DNA of 64,000 nucleotides from Lysobacter enzymogenes (lineage in GTDB: Bacteria; Pseudomonadota; Gammaproteobacteria; Xanthomonadales; Xanthomonadaceae): positions 186,001 to 250,000 of the forward strand of contig NZ_CP067395.1 in NCBI RefSeq assembly GCF_017355525.1, in the 5' to 3' direction. The notes under the pieces were generated by a model. It saw nothing but the letters and a program-made list of their open reading frames with translations. It ran no database searches and was not told the DNA's origin. How positions within the stretch are numbered: the first letter of the stretch is position 1; every line of letters starts with the position of its first letter. Positions 37,090 to 46,741 of the stretch are shown one piece after another. The position numbers and the translations under genes were made by a program.

Positions 37090-38978
37090 GCGCCGCCGCC
37101 CCCGCGATGAGCGCGCCGCGCGAAGCCGCCGGCGCCAACCTGCGCGTCGCCCTGGTCGGCAATCCGAACTGCGGCAAGACCGCGCTGTTCAACCTGCTGA
37201 CCGGCAGCCGGCAGAAGGTCGCCAACTACGCCGGCGTGACCGTGGAGCGCAAGGAAGGCCGGCTGCACGCGCCGTCGGGCCGGCACTACGCCGTGCTCGA
37301 CCTGCCCGGCGCCTACAGCCTCAGCGCCGCCAGCCTCGACGAAGCGGTGACCCGCGACGTGCTGCGCGGTTTCTACCCCGGCGAGCCGGCCCCCGACGTG
37401 CTGCTGTGCGTGGTCGATGCGACCAACCTGCGCCTGCACCTGCGCTTCGTGCTGGAACTGCGCGAGCTCGGCCGGCCGATGATCGTCGCGGTCAACATGA
37501 TGGACGCGGCCAAGCGCCGCGGCATCGGCATCGATCTGGCCGCGCTGGAAAGCGAGCTCGGCGTGCCGGTGGTGGCGACGGTCGCGGTCAAGCGCGGCGG
37601 CGCGCGCGAACTGGTGGCGACGCTCGATCAAGTCGCCGCCGCACCGCACGAGCCGCGCGCGCGCCTGGCCGAAGGCGCCGACCTGCACGCGGAAACCCGG
37701 CGCCTGCTCGCGCTGACGGTGACCATGCCGACCCGCACCGCCAAGATCGACGACGCGCTCGACCGCTGGCTGCTGCACCCGGTGCTTGGCCTGCTGTCGC
37801 TGGCGGTAGTGATGTTCCTGATCTTCCAGGCGGTGTACGCCTGGGCCACGCCGCTGATGGATGCGATCGAGGCGGGCACCGCCTGGGTCGGCGCGCACGT
37901 CGGCGAACTGCTGCCCGACGGGCCGCTGCGCAGCCTGCTGGTCGACGGCATCATCGCCGGCCTCGGCGGCGTGGTGGTGTTCCTGCCGCAGATCCTGATC
38001 CTGTTCGCCTTCATCCTGGCGCTGGAGGAATCGGGCTACCTGCCGCGCGCGGCGTTCCTGCTCGACAAGATGATGGCCGGCGCCGGCCTGTCCGGGCGCT
38101 CGTTCATTCCGCTGCTGTCGAGCTTCGCCTGTGCGATTCCCGGGATCATGGCCACGCGCTCGATCCAGGACCCGCGCGACCGCCTCGCCACGATCATCGT
38201 CGCGCCGTTGATGACCTGTTCGGCGCGCCTGCCGGTGTACGCGCTGCTGATCGGCGCGTTCATTCCGCAGCAGAAGGTCTGGGGCGCGTTCAACCTGCAG
38301 GGGCTGGTGCTGTTCGGCCTGTACATGGCCGGCATCGTCAGCGCGCTGATGGTGTCGTGGGTGATGAAGAAGTGGCGCCGCGACAAGAGCGAGCATCCGC
38401 TGCTGCTGGAGCTGCCGTCCTACCGCATTCCGCACCTGCGCGATCTGGCCATCGGCCTGTGGGAGCGCGCGTGGATCTTCCTGCGCCGGGTCGGCGGCAT
38501 CATCCTGGCGCTGACCGTGCTGCTGTGGTTCCTGCTGTCGTTCCCCGGCGCGCCGGAAGGCGCGACCCAGCCGGCGATCGACTACAGCTTCGCCGGCCGC
38601 ATCGGCCACGCGCTGTCGGCGGTGTTCGCGCCGATCGGCTTCAACTGGCAGATCTGCATCGCGCTGATCCCGGGCCTGGCCGCGCGCGAAGTCGCGGTGG
38701 CGTCGCTGGCGACGGTGTACGCGCTGTCGGCGGCCGACGACGACGCGGCCGCGCAGGCGCTGACCCCGATCATCACCGACACCTGGTCGCTGGCGACCGC
38801 GCTGTCGCTGCTGGTGTGGTTCATCTACGCGCCGCAGTGCATCTCGACCCTGGCCACGATCCGGCGCGAGACCGGTTCGTGGAAGCAGGTGGCGATCAGC
38901 GCCGGTTATCTTTTCGCGCTGGCGTATCTGGCTTCGTTCCTGACCTACCAGATCGCGGTCGCGTTGGGCGCGGGCTGA
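37086..38978 (+). CDS. feoB: Ferrous iron transporter FeoB
   Basis: 630-residue inner-membrane ferrous-iron transporter. The N-terminal G domain has G1 GNPNCGKT (25-32), G3 DLPGAYSL and G4 NMMD. About nine membrane segments follow, with Gate motifs containing Cys in SSFACAIPGIMATRS and APLMTCSARLPVYALLIGAF. The product is shorter than the 770-residue E. coli protein but normal for this group. Translation is coupled to feoA and expression should be repressed by Fur with iron. Confidence 0.97.
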   Translation: MSAAAPAMSAPREAAGANLRVALVGNPNCGKTALFNLLTGSRQKVANYAGVTVERKEGRLHAPSGRHYAVLDLPGAYSLSAASLDEAVTRDVLRGFYPGEPAPDVLLCVVDATNLRLHLRFVLELRELGRPMIVAVNMMDAAKRRGIGIDLAALESELGVPVVATVAVKRGGARELVATLDQVAAAPHEPRARLAEGADLHAETRRLLALTVTMPTRTAKIDDALDRWLLHPVLGLLSLAVVMFLIFQAVYAWATPLMDAIEAGTAWVGAHVGELLPDGPLRSLLVDGIIAGLGGVVVFLPQILILFAFILALEESGYLPRAAFLLDKMMAGAGLSGRSFIPLLSSFACAIPGIMATRSIQDPRDRLATIIVAPLMTCSARLPVYALLIGAFIPQQKVWGAFNLQGLVLFGLYMAGIVSALMVSWVMKKWRRDKSEHPLLLELPSYRIPHLRDLAIGLWERAWIFLRRVGGIILALTVLLWFLLSFPGAPEGATQPAIDYSFAGRIGHALSAVFAPIGFNWQICIALIPGLAAREVAVASLATVYALSAADDDAAAQALTPIITDTWSLATALSLLVWFIYAPQCISTLATIRRETGSWKQVAISAGYLFALAYLASFLTYQIAVALGAG

Positions 38979-38988
38979 GGAGAATGAG

Positions 38989-39231
38989 ATGAGCGCCGGA
39001 CTGTTCGCGCAATACGTGGTGATCGCGATCGCGGTGCTGGTCAGCGCGGTCGTGGTCGCGCGCAAGCAGTTCCCCGGCGGCGTGCGCCGCCTGCGCATCG
39101 CCTGCGCGCTGCCGCTGGTGCGCGACGGCCGTCCGGCGTGGATGCGCGCGCTCGGCAAGCGCATCGCGCCGCCGGCGCGCGCGGGCGGTCCGAATTGCGC
39201 CGGTTGCGACAGCTGCGGGCCGTCGGATTGA
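38989..39231 (+). CDS. Small Cys-rich membrane protein linked to feoAB
   Basis: 80-residue protein with one N-terminal membrane helix (about residues 5-24) and a C-terminal CAGCDSCG motif. It starts 10 bp after feoB on the same strand, so it belongs to the operon. Small proteins with a single helix and terminal cysteines occur downstream of feoB in other bacteria and are suspected iron-handling partners; that role is inferred here. Confidence 0.8.
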   Translation: MSAGLFAQYVVIAIAVLVSAVVVARKQFPGGVRRLRIACALPLVRDGRPAWMRALGKRIAPPARAGGPNCAGCDSCGPSD

Positions 39232-39278
39232 GTCGCGCGCGGCGGGGGTTACCGCAGCCGCGTGGCCGCATGGCCCAC

Positions 39279-39307
39279 CTGTAGGAGCGGCGCAAGCCGC
39301 GACCGCG
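39279..39307 (+). repeat. Single copy of the 29-bp repeat
   Basis: Plus-oriented copy just after the feo operon, with no inverted partner nearby. Confidence 0.85.
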
Positions 39308-39332
39308 ACAACTCAACTGCGACGAACCGTGC

Positions 39333-39872
39333 CTACCCCGCACGGTTCTGCAAATAATCCCAAGCCTCCTGCAGATACGCCCGCGCCTCGTCCAGATGCT
39401 CCGGCGCGCAGCTCTCCTCGAACCGGCTGGCGCCGTCGCCGAACCGCAGACAAGCGTTGATCTCCTCCTCGCCCCAGAGGAAATCCAGGATCACCACGAA
39501 GTCGTCGGCGTCCGGGTCGTTGAAGCGCGCCGCGCCGCGCAGCGGCGTCAGCAGGCGCAGCATCTCGTGATAGTTCTCCGACGCCTGCAGCATGGCGATG
39601 CGCAAGGTGCGCCGGATCTCGTCGTACTCGACCGGCGGGGTGCCGGTCCAGGCGTCCTCGCGCCAGGCCTTGACGACCTCGGCCACGCTGGCCGCGTCGA
39701 GGTCGGCGAGGATTTCCGGCGGCACCCGGTTGCCGCCGCTCATCTGCTGGCGGTCGAACCAGGGCTGCCAATCGTCGAACCCGGCCGGACGCGCCGGCGC
39801 GGAGCTCATGAAGGCTTGGTACTGCTCGTGGCTGAGGGTGAAACGGGCGTACAACGATGCGGGTTCCGACAT
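39333..39872 (-). CDS. Hypothetical protein
   Basis: 179-residue acidic soluble protein. It has no signal peptide and no recognised motif; it is rich in Trp, Asp and Glu and is predicted to be mostly helical. The ATG at 39872 has AGGAAAGGA upstream. It lies 38 bp downstream of the zinc-ribbon gene in the same direction, so it may be the last gene of a three-gene operon with bactofilin. Function unknown. Confidence 0.7.
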   Translation of the reverse strand: MSEPASLYARFTLSHEQYQAFMSSAPARPAGFDDWQPWFDRQQMSGGNRVPPEILADLDAASVAEVVKAWREDAWTGTPPVEYDEIRRTLRIAMLQASENYHEMLRLLTPLRGAARFNDPDADDFVVILDFLWGEEEINACLRFGDGASRFEESCAPEHLDEARAYLQEAWDYLQNRAG

Positions 39873-39910
39873 CGGCGGGATCCTTTCCTGTGACACCGGC
39901 GCGCCGCCGC

Positions 39911-40285
39911 TCAGCGGCGCAGCCGGCCCTTGCCGGCGGCCTTGTAGCCGACCGCTTCGAACGCTTCGACCGAGAGCGTGAAGGTGCGCTCCTCCCCCGA
40001 AAACAGCGCGCCCACGCCGACGACCTGGCGGGTGATCTCCTCGCCGCGGTCGTTCTTGATCGACAGCACCATCGAGTATTCCCACGCGCCGTCGCTGGGC
40101 GGGTGGCGGATGGTGCCCTCTACGCTGAGCGGCGAAAACCGTTTCGCCGCCAGCGCGTTGGCGTCGGAATCGAAGCGCAGGTGGTGCCGGCAGGCCGGGC
40201 ACACGCTGGCCGATTCCAGGATCGTCGCCTTGCAATGCGGACAAACGCGCGTCGCCCCGGGCATGCCCTGGCGTTGCGCGCTCAT
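39911..40285 (-). CDS. Zinc-ribbon protein coupled to bactofilin
   Basis: 124-residue protein with an N-terminal zinc ribbon (Cys15, Cys18, Cys29, Cys32) and a C-terminal beta-rich domain containing EYSMVLSIKNDRGEEITRQV. It overlaps the bactofilin gene by ATGA, so the two are made together. Association with the bactofilin polymer is an inference from the coupling. Confidence 0.75.
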   Translation of the reverse strand: MSAQRQGMPGATRVCPHCKATILESASVCPACRHHLRFDSDANALAAKRFSPLSVEGTIRHPPSDGAWEYSMVLSIKNDRGEEITRQVVGVGALFSGEERTFTLSVEAFEAVGYKAAGKGRLRR

Positions 40286-40896
40286 GAGTCGGCGCCGGTC
40301 TCCGCCTTGGCGTTCTTGTCGGACTTGCCGTTGTCGGACTTGTCGCTCTTGTCGTTGCGCGCGACCGCCTTGCCGCTGTCTTCCCAACCGAACTCGACCT
40401 GGCCGCGCACGCGCGCGCCGGCGGCGACGGTGACGTTGCCGGCCTTGACGTCGCCGACCACCACGCCGGTTTCCAGCAGTTCCACGCGCTGGGCCGAATC
40501 GATATTGCCTTCCAGTTCCCCGGCGATCACGACCTTGCGCGCGCGCACGCCGCCGTTGACCTTGGCGCCGAGTTCGACGGTGAGGTCGCCGTCGACCTGC
40601 ACGTCGCCCTTGAAGCGGCCGGCGATGCGGATGTGGCCGGCGCCGTGGATCTTGCCTTCGATGGTCAGGTCGGCGGCGATCAGCGATTCCTTGACCGTCT
40701 CGCGCGGCTCGGCCTGACGCTGCGGCGCGGCCTGCTGCGGCGGCGGCGCGCTGATCGGCGCGGGCGCCGGCGCGCTGGGCTGGCCGAAGCTGAATTCGGT
40801 GGCCGCGTCGGGCTCCTTCTTGAGGGCGGTTTCCGGCTGCAGCGGCGGCAGCGGAGTGTCGCGCTTGGGCGGTGCGGGCTGGTTGAAAATGGCCAT
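40282..40896 (-). CDS. Bactofilin (polymer-forming cytoskeletal protein)
   Basis: 204-residue protein. The central right-handed beta-helix core is the bactofilin (DUF583) domain, about residues 70-180, with repeating strands such as LTIEGKIHGAGHIRIAGRFK. Flanking tails are Pro/Ala-rich at the N-terminus and Lys/Asp/Ser-rich at the C-terminus. Bactofilins polymerise without nucleotide and shape the cell or localise envelope enzymes. The ATG at 40896 starts a MAIFNQP sequence typical for the family. Confidence 0.93.
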   Translation of the reverse strand: MAIFNQPAPPKRDTPLPPLQPETALKKEPDAATEFSFGQPSAPAPAPISAPPPQQAAPQRQAEPRETVKESLIAADLTIEGKIHGAGHIRIAGRFKGDVQVDGDLTVELGAKVNGGVRARKVVIAGELEGNIDSAQRVELLETGVVVGDVKAGNVTVAAGARVRGQVEFGWEDSGKAVARNDKSDKSDNGKSDKNAKAETGADS

Positions 40897-41219
40897 GACG
40901 CGGTGTTCCTCAGGTCGGGGGATCAGGTGATGACACGCGTGAACTTTGGAGCCTAACACGCTGATACGAAGCGCCCACTGTGACGAATCTCACCGTTTCG
41001 CAGCGGCTGTGAAGGCCTGTGCGGATTCAGTTTCGACCCCTCGCGCGCGGCCTTGCGGCGCCTGCGTGCGCGCGTTCGCGGCGCGCGCGAGAACGCGCGC
41101 ACGCACGACAGTGATTAAGAAACATTTCAGATCGATGAATGCGGCGCGCGGCGGCACGGTCGCATCGGATCAGGCCGCGGCGGCCGGCCGGGGCCGGCGG
41201 TCGGGCGCAGCGGAAACGC
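40897..41219. other. Intergenic region with a strong hairpin
   Basis: No gene supported. A perfect 10-bp inverted repeat, GCGCGCGTTC (41068-41077) and GAACGCGCGC (41091-41100), lies downstream of the J-protein operon; it has no T-run, so a Rho-independent terminator is doubtful. The bactofilin promoter should lie near 40940-40980. Confidence 0.45.
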
Positions 41220-42578
41220 TCAGGCCGGGTCGCCGGCGCCGCCCGGATCCGGCTCGCTTGCGGCGGGCCGGATCGGCCGCGGCGGCGCCGGGCCGTGGCC
41301 GAGCACGCTGTCGTAGGCCAGCCAGCCGACCTGCGCCAGCAGCACGCCGCCGGCGTAGGACGCGGCCCGGACCGGATCCATGAACCAGCACAGCGGCAGC
41401 AGCACCAGCGCGGTGCGCAACAGATAGATCGCCCAGCGCCACAGCCCCCAGTAGCCGCGATAGGCCAGGCGCGCATGGAACAGGTATTGGCGCGGATCGA
41501 TCGACGCCGGCAGTTCGCCGCAAGCCTGGCGCAACTGGCCGCCGAGACGGGCGACGGCGAGCGAGAGTTCGGCTTGCAGCGTCGCCACGCGCAGCGCGCG
41601 CCACGACGAGTACGGCCGCTTGAGTTCCTCCACCACCTTCGGCGAGGGATGCCCGAACGCGCGCGCGTCTTCGTGCGTCAGCGCCCACAACGCGTTGTTG
41701 CGCAGGCGCAGCGGGTCGTTTTCGGGATAAGCGAAGAATTCGCCGACCAGTTGCATGGCTTCGGGCGGCAGCGTCGAGGCGCCGCGGGCGGCCTCCAGCT
41801 CGCGGTACAGCAGCGCGCCGACATAGTCGCGCAGGTCCGGGTCGCGCACTTCTTCCCGATACATCAGCCAGTTGCGCAGCGATTCCGGATTGCGGTGCGC
41901 GCAGCGCTCGCGCAGTTCGGCCAGGAACGCGTCGAAATCGACGCCGCTGCGCCGGCGCAGGCGGTGCAGCAGCCAATGCCCTTCGGTGTCGAGCGTGCCG
42001 AGCGTGTCCAGGTCGAAGAAGCGCGCGATCGCTTCCAACTGCGCGCTGGGCAGTTGCGGCGCCTGCGCCAGCGCGCGCGGCAATTGCGGCGCGATCACGT
42101 CCTTGACGTAGAGCGAGTACAGCGGCGGGAATTCGCGCAGCCACGCTTCGTAGTCGGCCGGCGACAGGCGCAGGGCGCCGACGATGACGGCGTTGCCGAT
42201 CTGGTCGATCGACAGTTCGATGCGGTCGTCGTCTTCGTCGCTGTCGTTGGTCGAGGCCGCGTCGGCGGGTGCGGCGGCCGGCGGCGCATCGGCATGGCTT
42301 CCCGCGGCGCCGGCGGGCGGCGTCGGCGGCGGCGGCGAAGCGTCGGCGCCGGCCTCGGCGTTTTCGTCCTGCGCCTGTTCGGCCTCGCGCTGCTGCAGCC
42401 AGCGCTCGTACTCGGCCTGGCGCAGCATCGACAGCGCGGCCTGATACGCCTCGTGCAAGGTCTGGAAGCCCTGCGCGTCCTCGTCCGGGCGGGTCTCGCG
42501 CAGCGCCCGCGCGTAGGCGCGCTTGATCGCGCGCTCGTCGGCGTCTTGCTCCAGGCCCAGGCGTTCGTGCGGGGTCAT
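41220..42578 (-). CDS. J-domain-like protein, fourth of the Hsp70 operon
   Basis: 452-residue protein opening with a J-domain-like helix pair, RLGLEQDADERAIKRAYARA, in which the catalytic HPD tripeptide reads RPD (residues 30-32). A Pro/Ala-rich and acidic linker follows, then a helical middle region and C-terminal hydrophobic segments around YLLRTALVLLPLCWFM, so it is probably membrane-anchored. It starts 11 bp after the stop codon of the third J-like gene. J proteins stimulate Hsp70 ATPase; with RPD the normal activity is in question. Confidence 0.85.
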   Translation of the reverse strand: MTPHERLGLEQDADERAIKRAYARALRETRPDEDAQGFQTLHEAYQAALSMLRQAEYERWLQQREAEQAQDENAEAGADASPPPPTPPAGAAGSHADAPPAAAPADAASTNDSDEDDDRIELSIDQIGNAVIVGALRLSPADYEAWLREFPPLYSLYVKDVIAPQLPRALAQAPQLPSAQLEAIARFFDLDTLGTLDTEGHWLLHRLRRRSGVDFDAFLAELRERCAHRNPESLRNWLMYREEVRDPDLRDYVGALLYRELEAARGASTLPPEAMQLVGEFFAYPENDPLRLRNNALWALTHEDARAFGHPSPKVVEELKRPYSSWRALRVATLQAELSLAVARLGGQLRQACGELPASIDPRQYLFHARLAYRGYWGLWRWAIYLLRTALVLLPLCWFMDPVRAASYAGGVLLAQVGWLAYDSVLGHGPAPPRPIRPAASEPDPGGAGDPA

Positions 42579-42589
42579 GTCGGCTCGGC

Positions 42590-44122
42590 TCAGTGCAACA
42601 GGTAACCGGCCACGGCCACCGCCGCCAGGATCTGGGCCAAACGCCAGAGCTTGCCGGCGCCGGCGCGGATCTCGGCCAGCGTCACGCCGAAACGGCGGGC
42701 CAGGGCGAAGTCGTGCAGCGGCAGCACCGCCGCGGCGGCGACGGCGACCAACGGCACCGCCGCGTCGTAGGCCAGCGCGGACGGCGGCGTCGCCGCCAGC
42801 GCGGCGAGCGTGGCGGTCAGCAGGCAGATCACCGCCGGCACCGGCGTGGCGCGCGAACGCGCCTGCACGAAGCCGACGATGCCGGCGATCAACGTGGCCT
42901 GGAACGGCAGCCAGTACGCGCCGGCCGCGCACGCGGCGAGCAGGACCAAGGTGTACGCGCTGAGCGGATCCCAGCGCATGCGCTGGGCCATCCAGCGCTG
43001 CGCGCGGCACAGCCCGATCCAGGCCAGCGCCGCGGCGGCCCAGCCGGCGAAGATCAGGCCGATGTTGCGCGCGGCGTTCTCGCGCGGCGCCGGGTCGAAG
43101 CCCATCAGCATCGAGACGAACCAGACCGTGGCCAGGTAATACAGCGGAATGCGCGCGGCGGCGATGGCGATGCGGCGCGGGTCCAGGCGCTCGGGATCGC
43201 AGGCGCGCAGCCAGAAGCCGACCGCGCCGGGGTTCAGGCGCTGCCCCAGCCACTCCGGGCCGACCCGTTGCAGGCGCAGCAACAGGCCGCGCAGGCGGCT
43301 CGGCAGCGTCGGGATCAGCGCGATCAGCGCGCGCCGCGGCCAGAACGCCGGCCGTTGCAGTTCGCCGAACAGCCAGCGGTCGACCAGCCGGTCGTGGGCG
43401 TTGCGGTACTCGCCGAGGATGCGCTCGAACGCGACGCTGCGCGCGCCGCGGTCGGTGGCGACCGCGAGCCAGTGGCGCAGGCGCGGGTCGGGATCGTACA
43501 GCGCGCCCAGATCGAAGTATTCGGCGATCGCGTCGGTCGCCGCCGGCGCCAGCGGCGGCTCGCATTCGGCCAGCGCATGCGCGACCGGCGCGCGCAGCGC
43601 GTGCTTGAGTTCCAGCGAGTACAGCGGTTCGCAATCGCGCAGCCAGCGTTGCAGGTCGACGGCGAGGCGGCGCTGGGCGAAGTCGAACAGTTCGGTCAGG
43701 AAGGCGCGCAGGTCGAAGTAGCGCGGCTGCGGTTCCGGCTCGTCGGCGTGTTGCGGTTCGTGGCGCGGTTCGGGCTGCGGCTCGGTCGCGGGCCGAGGCC
43801 GCGGGGCGTCGCCTGCGGGCACGGCTGCGCGCGTGGGCGCTGCGGGCGGCGAGGGCGGCGCAGGCGCGGCAGGACGAGGCATCGCTTGCGCCGCTGCGTC
43901 GGCCTGCGCGCCAGCGCCGTCGCCTTCCTCGTCCTGCGCGACAGCGAGCGCGAACGCGCGTTGCGCCGCGATGTGCAGGCATTGCTGGTAAGTCTCGTTG
44001 AGCGCCTGGAACCCCTCCGGATCGTCGTCCGGCCGGCAGCGCTTGAGCTCGCGCGCATACGCGCGCTTGATCGCGCGTTCGTCGCTGTCCGGCGCGAGGC
44101 CCAGGCGCTGGAACGGCGTCAT
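42590..44122 (-). CDS. J-domain-like membrane protein, third of the Hsp70 operon
   Basis: 510-residue protein. The N-terminal J-like domain (MTPFQRLGLAPDSDERAIKR) has RPD at 30-32 in place of HPD. A Pro-rich linker follows, then a helical region and a C-terminal half with about six to eight hydrophobic segments (for example IPLYYLATVWFVSMLMGF). The first 107 bp are identical to the start of the preceding gene. The start overlaps the upstream stop codon as ATGA. Confidence 0.87.
   Translation of the reverse strand: MTPFQRLGLAPDSDERAIKRAYARELKRCRPDDDPEGFQALNETYQQCLHIAAQRAFALAVAQDEEGDGAGAQADAAAQAMPRPAAPAPPSPPAAPTRAAVPAGDAPRPRPATEPQPEPRHEPQHADEPEPQPRYFDLRAFLTELFDFAQRRLAVDLQRWLRDCEPLYSLELKHALRAPVAHALAECEPPLAPAATDAIAEYFDLGALYDPDPRLRHWLAVATDRGARSVAFERILGEYRNAHDRLVDRWLFGELQRPAFWPRRALIALIPTLPSRLRGLLLRLQRVGPEWLGQRLNPGAVGFWLRACDPERLDPRRIAIAAARIPLYYLATVWFVSMLMGFDPAPRENAARNIGLIFAGWAAAALAWIGLCRAQRWMAQRMRWDPLSAYTLVLLAACAAGAYWLPFQATLIAGIVGFVQARSRATPVPAVICLLTATLAALAATPPSALAYDAAVPLVAVAAAAVLPLHDFALARRFGVTLAEIRAGAGKLWRLAQILAAVAVAGYLLH
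44015..44121. repeat. 107-bp perfect direct repeat, copy 1
   Basis: Identical to 45631-45737. It encodes the J-like domain at the start of the third J-like gene. One mismatch separates the copies further upstream, so the duplication or gene conversion is recent. Confidence 0.95.
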
Positions 44123-45738
44123 GCGAGCGCCGTTCCTGTGACGATGGCGATGCACGCGGCCAGGGCAAGCCCGGCCGCGGCCAGCAGCGCCCACGGCCGC
44201 GCCGCCATTTCTCGCGCGTAAACCAAATCGATGCGTTCGCGTCCGGCGCGCCACAGATCCTGCAGCACCGGCGTGGCCGCAGCGAACAGCAAGCACGGCG
44301 GCACCCAGCCGATGCGGCCGCTCGGGTCGCTTTGCAGGCCTGTCAGCCAGGTTTGCGGCGAGGGCCGCTCCGGCAAAGCGAAAGCAGCGCCGAACAGTTG
44401 CGGAACGCACATCGCCAGCAGGAGGCCCGCGACGTGCGCAGCCAGGGTCCGGGGGACGCGCTCGCGGCCGCGCGCAATCAGCCATATCCAACCGGCGCCG
44501 ACCGTGGTCAGGGCGGCGAAACCGGTCGAGACCGGCAACAGCGCGAGGCTGGCGATGGCGAAGCCGACAAACAATTGCAGCGGCGCATCGCGCCAGACCG
44601 GCACGACCTGGCCGCGCTGGAGAGCGATCAGCCAGCGCAGCCACAGCATGCGGATCGTCGAGCCCAGCAGCCACAGCGCAGCCAGTGTCAGGCAGATCGT
44701 CAGCAGTCCATCCGGCGACCCTTTGGCCCTGTCGAGCGAGATCGGGCCCAGCAGCGGCAGGGGATAGAGCAGCATCCGCAGCAATACCACGATCAGGCGC
44801 GGCAACGCGATCCGGGTCGGGTCGGCAGCGCGTTGCCATAGCTCGACGCTTTCGTGGTCCAACTGCTGTGCGGCGCGATCGCGATCTGCGCGCAGCAAGT
44901 TCATCGCCAGTCTTGCGGCGCGTCCGGGCTGGCCGGGAAACAACGCGATCGTCAATCGTCGCCACCACGAGCGCGGCCCGTGCAATTCGCGCAGCAGCAT
45001 CAAATCGAGCGAGGTTCCTTGCGGCGGCTGATATTGGGCAAGGATGCGCTCGTACTCCTGCGCGCCGTCGGCGCGAGCTTGGGCGCGACGGGTGTACTCC
45101 AGCAACTGCGCGTCGCGCGCGCCGACTTGGTCGAGGGCGAAGAAGGCGAACACCATGCGCAGCACGTTCGGCGGCAACCGCGGCTCGATCTGGGCCAGCG
45201 TCTGCGCCAACGGTTCGCGCAGTGCGTATTTAAGTTCGAGTGAATACAGCGGCTTCAGGTTTTGCAGCCAATTCTCAAGCTGCTCAGGCGAAGTCTCTCG
45301 CGCGCGCTGCAGCAACTCGTGCATGAACGCGTCGGCGTCGAAGCGCTGCGCGGAGAGCGGCGCGAACCTGCCGTCTGAGGCCGCGTGGGAAGCTGGGGAA
45401 GACGGGGGCGAAAACGGACGGGCGATGTCCGAGTCGGAAGCAGCGTCGGGCTGGTCGGGCACATCGACCTCAGCGCCTTCGTCGCCGGGCGCGGCGGGGA
45501 ACACCGCCGGGCCGTCCTCTCCGAGCGCGATGGTGCAGTTGTCGACGTCGATGTCGCCCGCCCCGACGATCCGCAGTCGTGCGGCGTGGTGCAGGCACTC
45601 GCGATAGGCCTCCTGCAGCGCCTGGAATCCCTCCGGATCGTCGTCCGGCCGGCAGCGCTTGAGCTCGCGCGCATACGCGCGCTTGATCGCGCGTTCGTCG
45701 CTGTCCGGCGCGAGGCCCAGGCGCTGGAACGGCGTCAC
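44119..45738 (-). CDS. J-domain-like membrane protein, second of the Hsp70 operon
   Basis: 539-residue protein starting at GTG 45738, coupled by GTGA overlap to the gene before it. The J-like domain again has RPD in place of HPD, the middle region resembles the other members (for example SLELKYALREPLAQTLAQIE), and the C-terminal half has about eight hydrophobic segments, so it spans the membrane several times. The first 107 bp are identical to those of the third gene. Confidence 0.87.
   Translation of the reverse strand: MTPFQRLGLAPDSDERAIKRAYARELKRCRPDDDPEGFQALQEAYRECLHHAARLRIVGAGDIDVDNCTIALGEDGPAVFPAAPGDEGAEVDVPDQPDAASDSDIARPFSPPSSPASHAASDGRFAPLSAQRFDADAFMHELLQRARETSPEQLENWLQNLKPLYSLELKYALREPLAQTLAQIEPRLPPNVLRMVFAFFALDQVGARDAQLLEYTRRAQARADGAQEYERILAQYQPPQGTSLDLMLLRELHGPRSWWRRLTIALFPGQPGRAARLAMNLLRADRDRAAQQLDHESVELWQRAADPTRIALPRLIVVLLRMLLYPLPLLGPISLDRAKGSPDGLLTICLTLAALWLLGSTIRMLWLRWLIALQRGQVVPVWRDAPLQLFVGFAIASLALLPVSTGFAALTTVGAGWIWLIARGRERVPRTLAAHVAGLLLAMCVPQLFGAAFALPERPSPQTWLTGLQSDPSGRIGWVPPCLLFAAATPVLQDLWRAGRERIDLVYAREMAARPWALLAAAGLALAACIAIVTGTALA
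45631..45737. repeat. 107-bp perfect direct repeat, copy 2
   Basis: Identical to 44015-44121; encodes the J-like domain of the second J-like gene. Confidence 0.95.
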
Positions 45739-46741
45739 GGCTGTCCCGGTCCCATCAGGTACTGCAGCATCGCGCCGATCACGCCGAGCGACAGCATCAC
45801 CAGCACCACCGTTCGCAGGCGCAGCCCGCGTTCGGGAAACAGGCCGGGCTGGCTGCGCCCGCGCGCGGAGCCGAACTGGACGCCGCTCAGGTCCGCGCCG
45901 CTGCGGCGCGCACGCGCGCGCAGTTCGACGATGCGCGCCTGCAGCCCGGCCGAATGCGCGTGCACGGTGTCCAGGTCGAAAAAGCGCAGCAGCGCGTCCA
46001 GTTGCGGCAGGTACAGCGGCGCGCGCGCGCTCAGGTGGGCGATCAGCGCCGGCGCCAGCGCGTGCTTGCGCTCGAGCTGGTACAGCGCCGGGTGCTTGAC
46101 CAGCCAGCGCTCGAGCCCGGCGACGCTGCCGGTTTCGGCGTGGCGGTAGAGCTCGTCGAGGAAGTGTCTGGCGTCGAATTCGGCTTCAGGCGCCTCGGCA
46201 ATGTTCGCCGGCGCGGCCTGCGCGGCGGCGCCCGCGGACGCGCTCGGCGGCTTCGGCGCGGCGGGCGCAGGCGGCGGCACCGGGACCGGCGCCGCGGGAG
46301 CGCTCGGCGCGACCGGCACGGACGCAGCGGCAGGCGCGCTCGGCGGCGAGGGTTGCGCCGGCGCCGGCGGCGCCACGAACGGCGCCCTGGGTGCGGGCGG
46401 TGCGGACGGCAGCGGCGCGGCGGGCGGCGTCGGCGCGGTCGAGCCGCCGGCGGGCGCGAGCGGAATCGGCGCCGGCCGCGGCGCCGGCGGCATGCGCATG
46501 CCTTGCGCGAGCGCGTCGTCGTCTTCTGCGTCGTCCTCGTCTTCGAAGGCGTCCGTCGCCATCGCGACCTCGGCCGCAACGCGCCGCCGCGCCCATTCCA
46601 GGCATTGCTGATACGCCTCGTTCAAACGCTGGAACCCGGCCGGATCGTCGTCGGGCCGGTTCGCGCGCAGCAGCCTGGCGTAGGCGCGCTTGATCTGCGC
46701 CTCGTCCGCGTCGGCGGACAGGCCCAGCGCGGCGAACGGGT

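Noticed and set aside
41220..44168. Single 982-codon minus-strand frame across two J-like genes
   Set aside because: The upstream two thirds is a shadow of the third J-like gene; the real gene begins at 42578 with the J-like domain.
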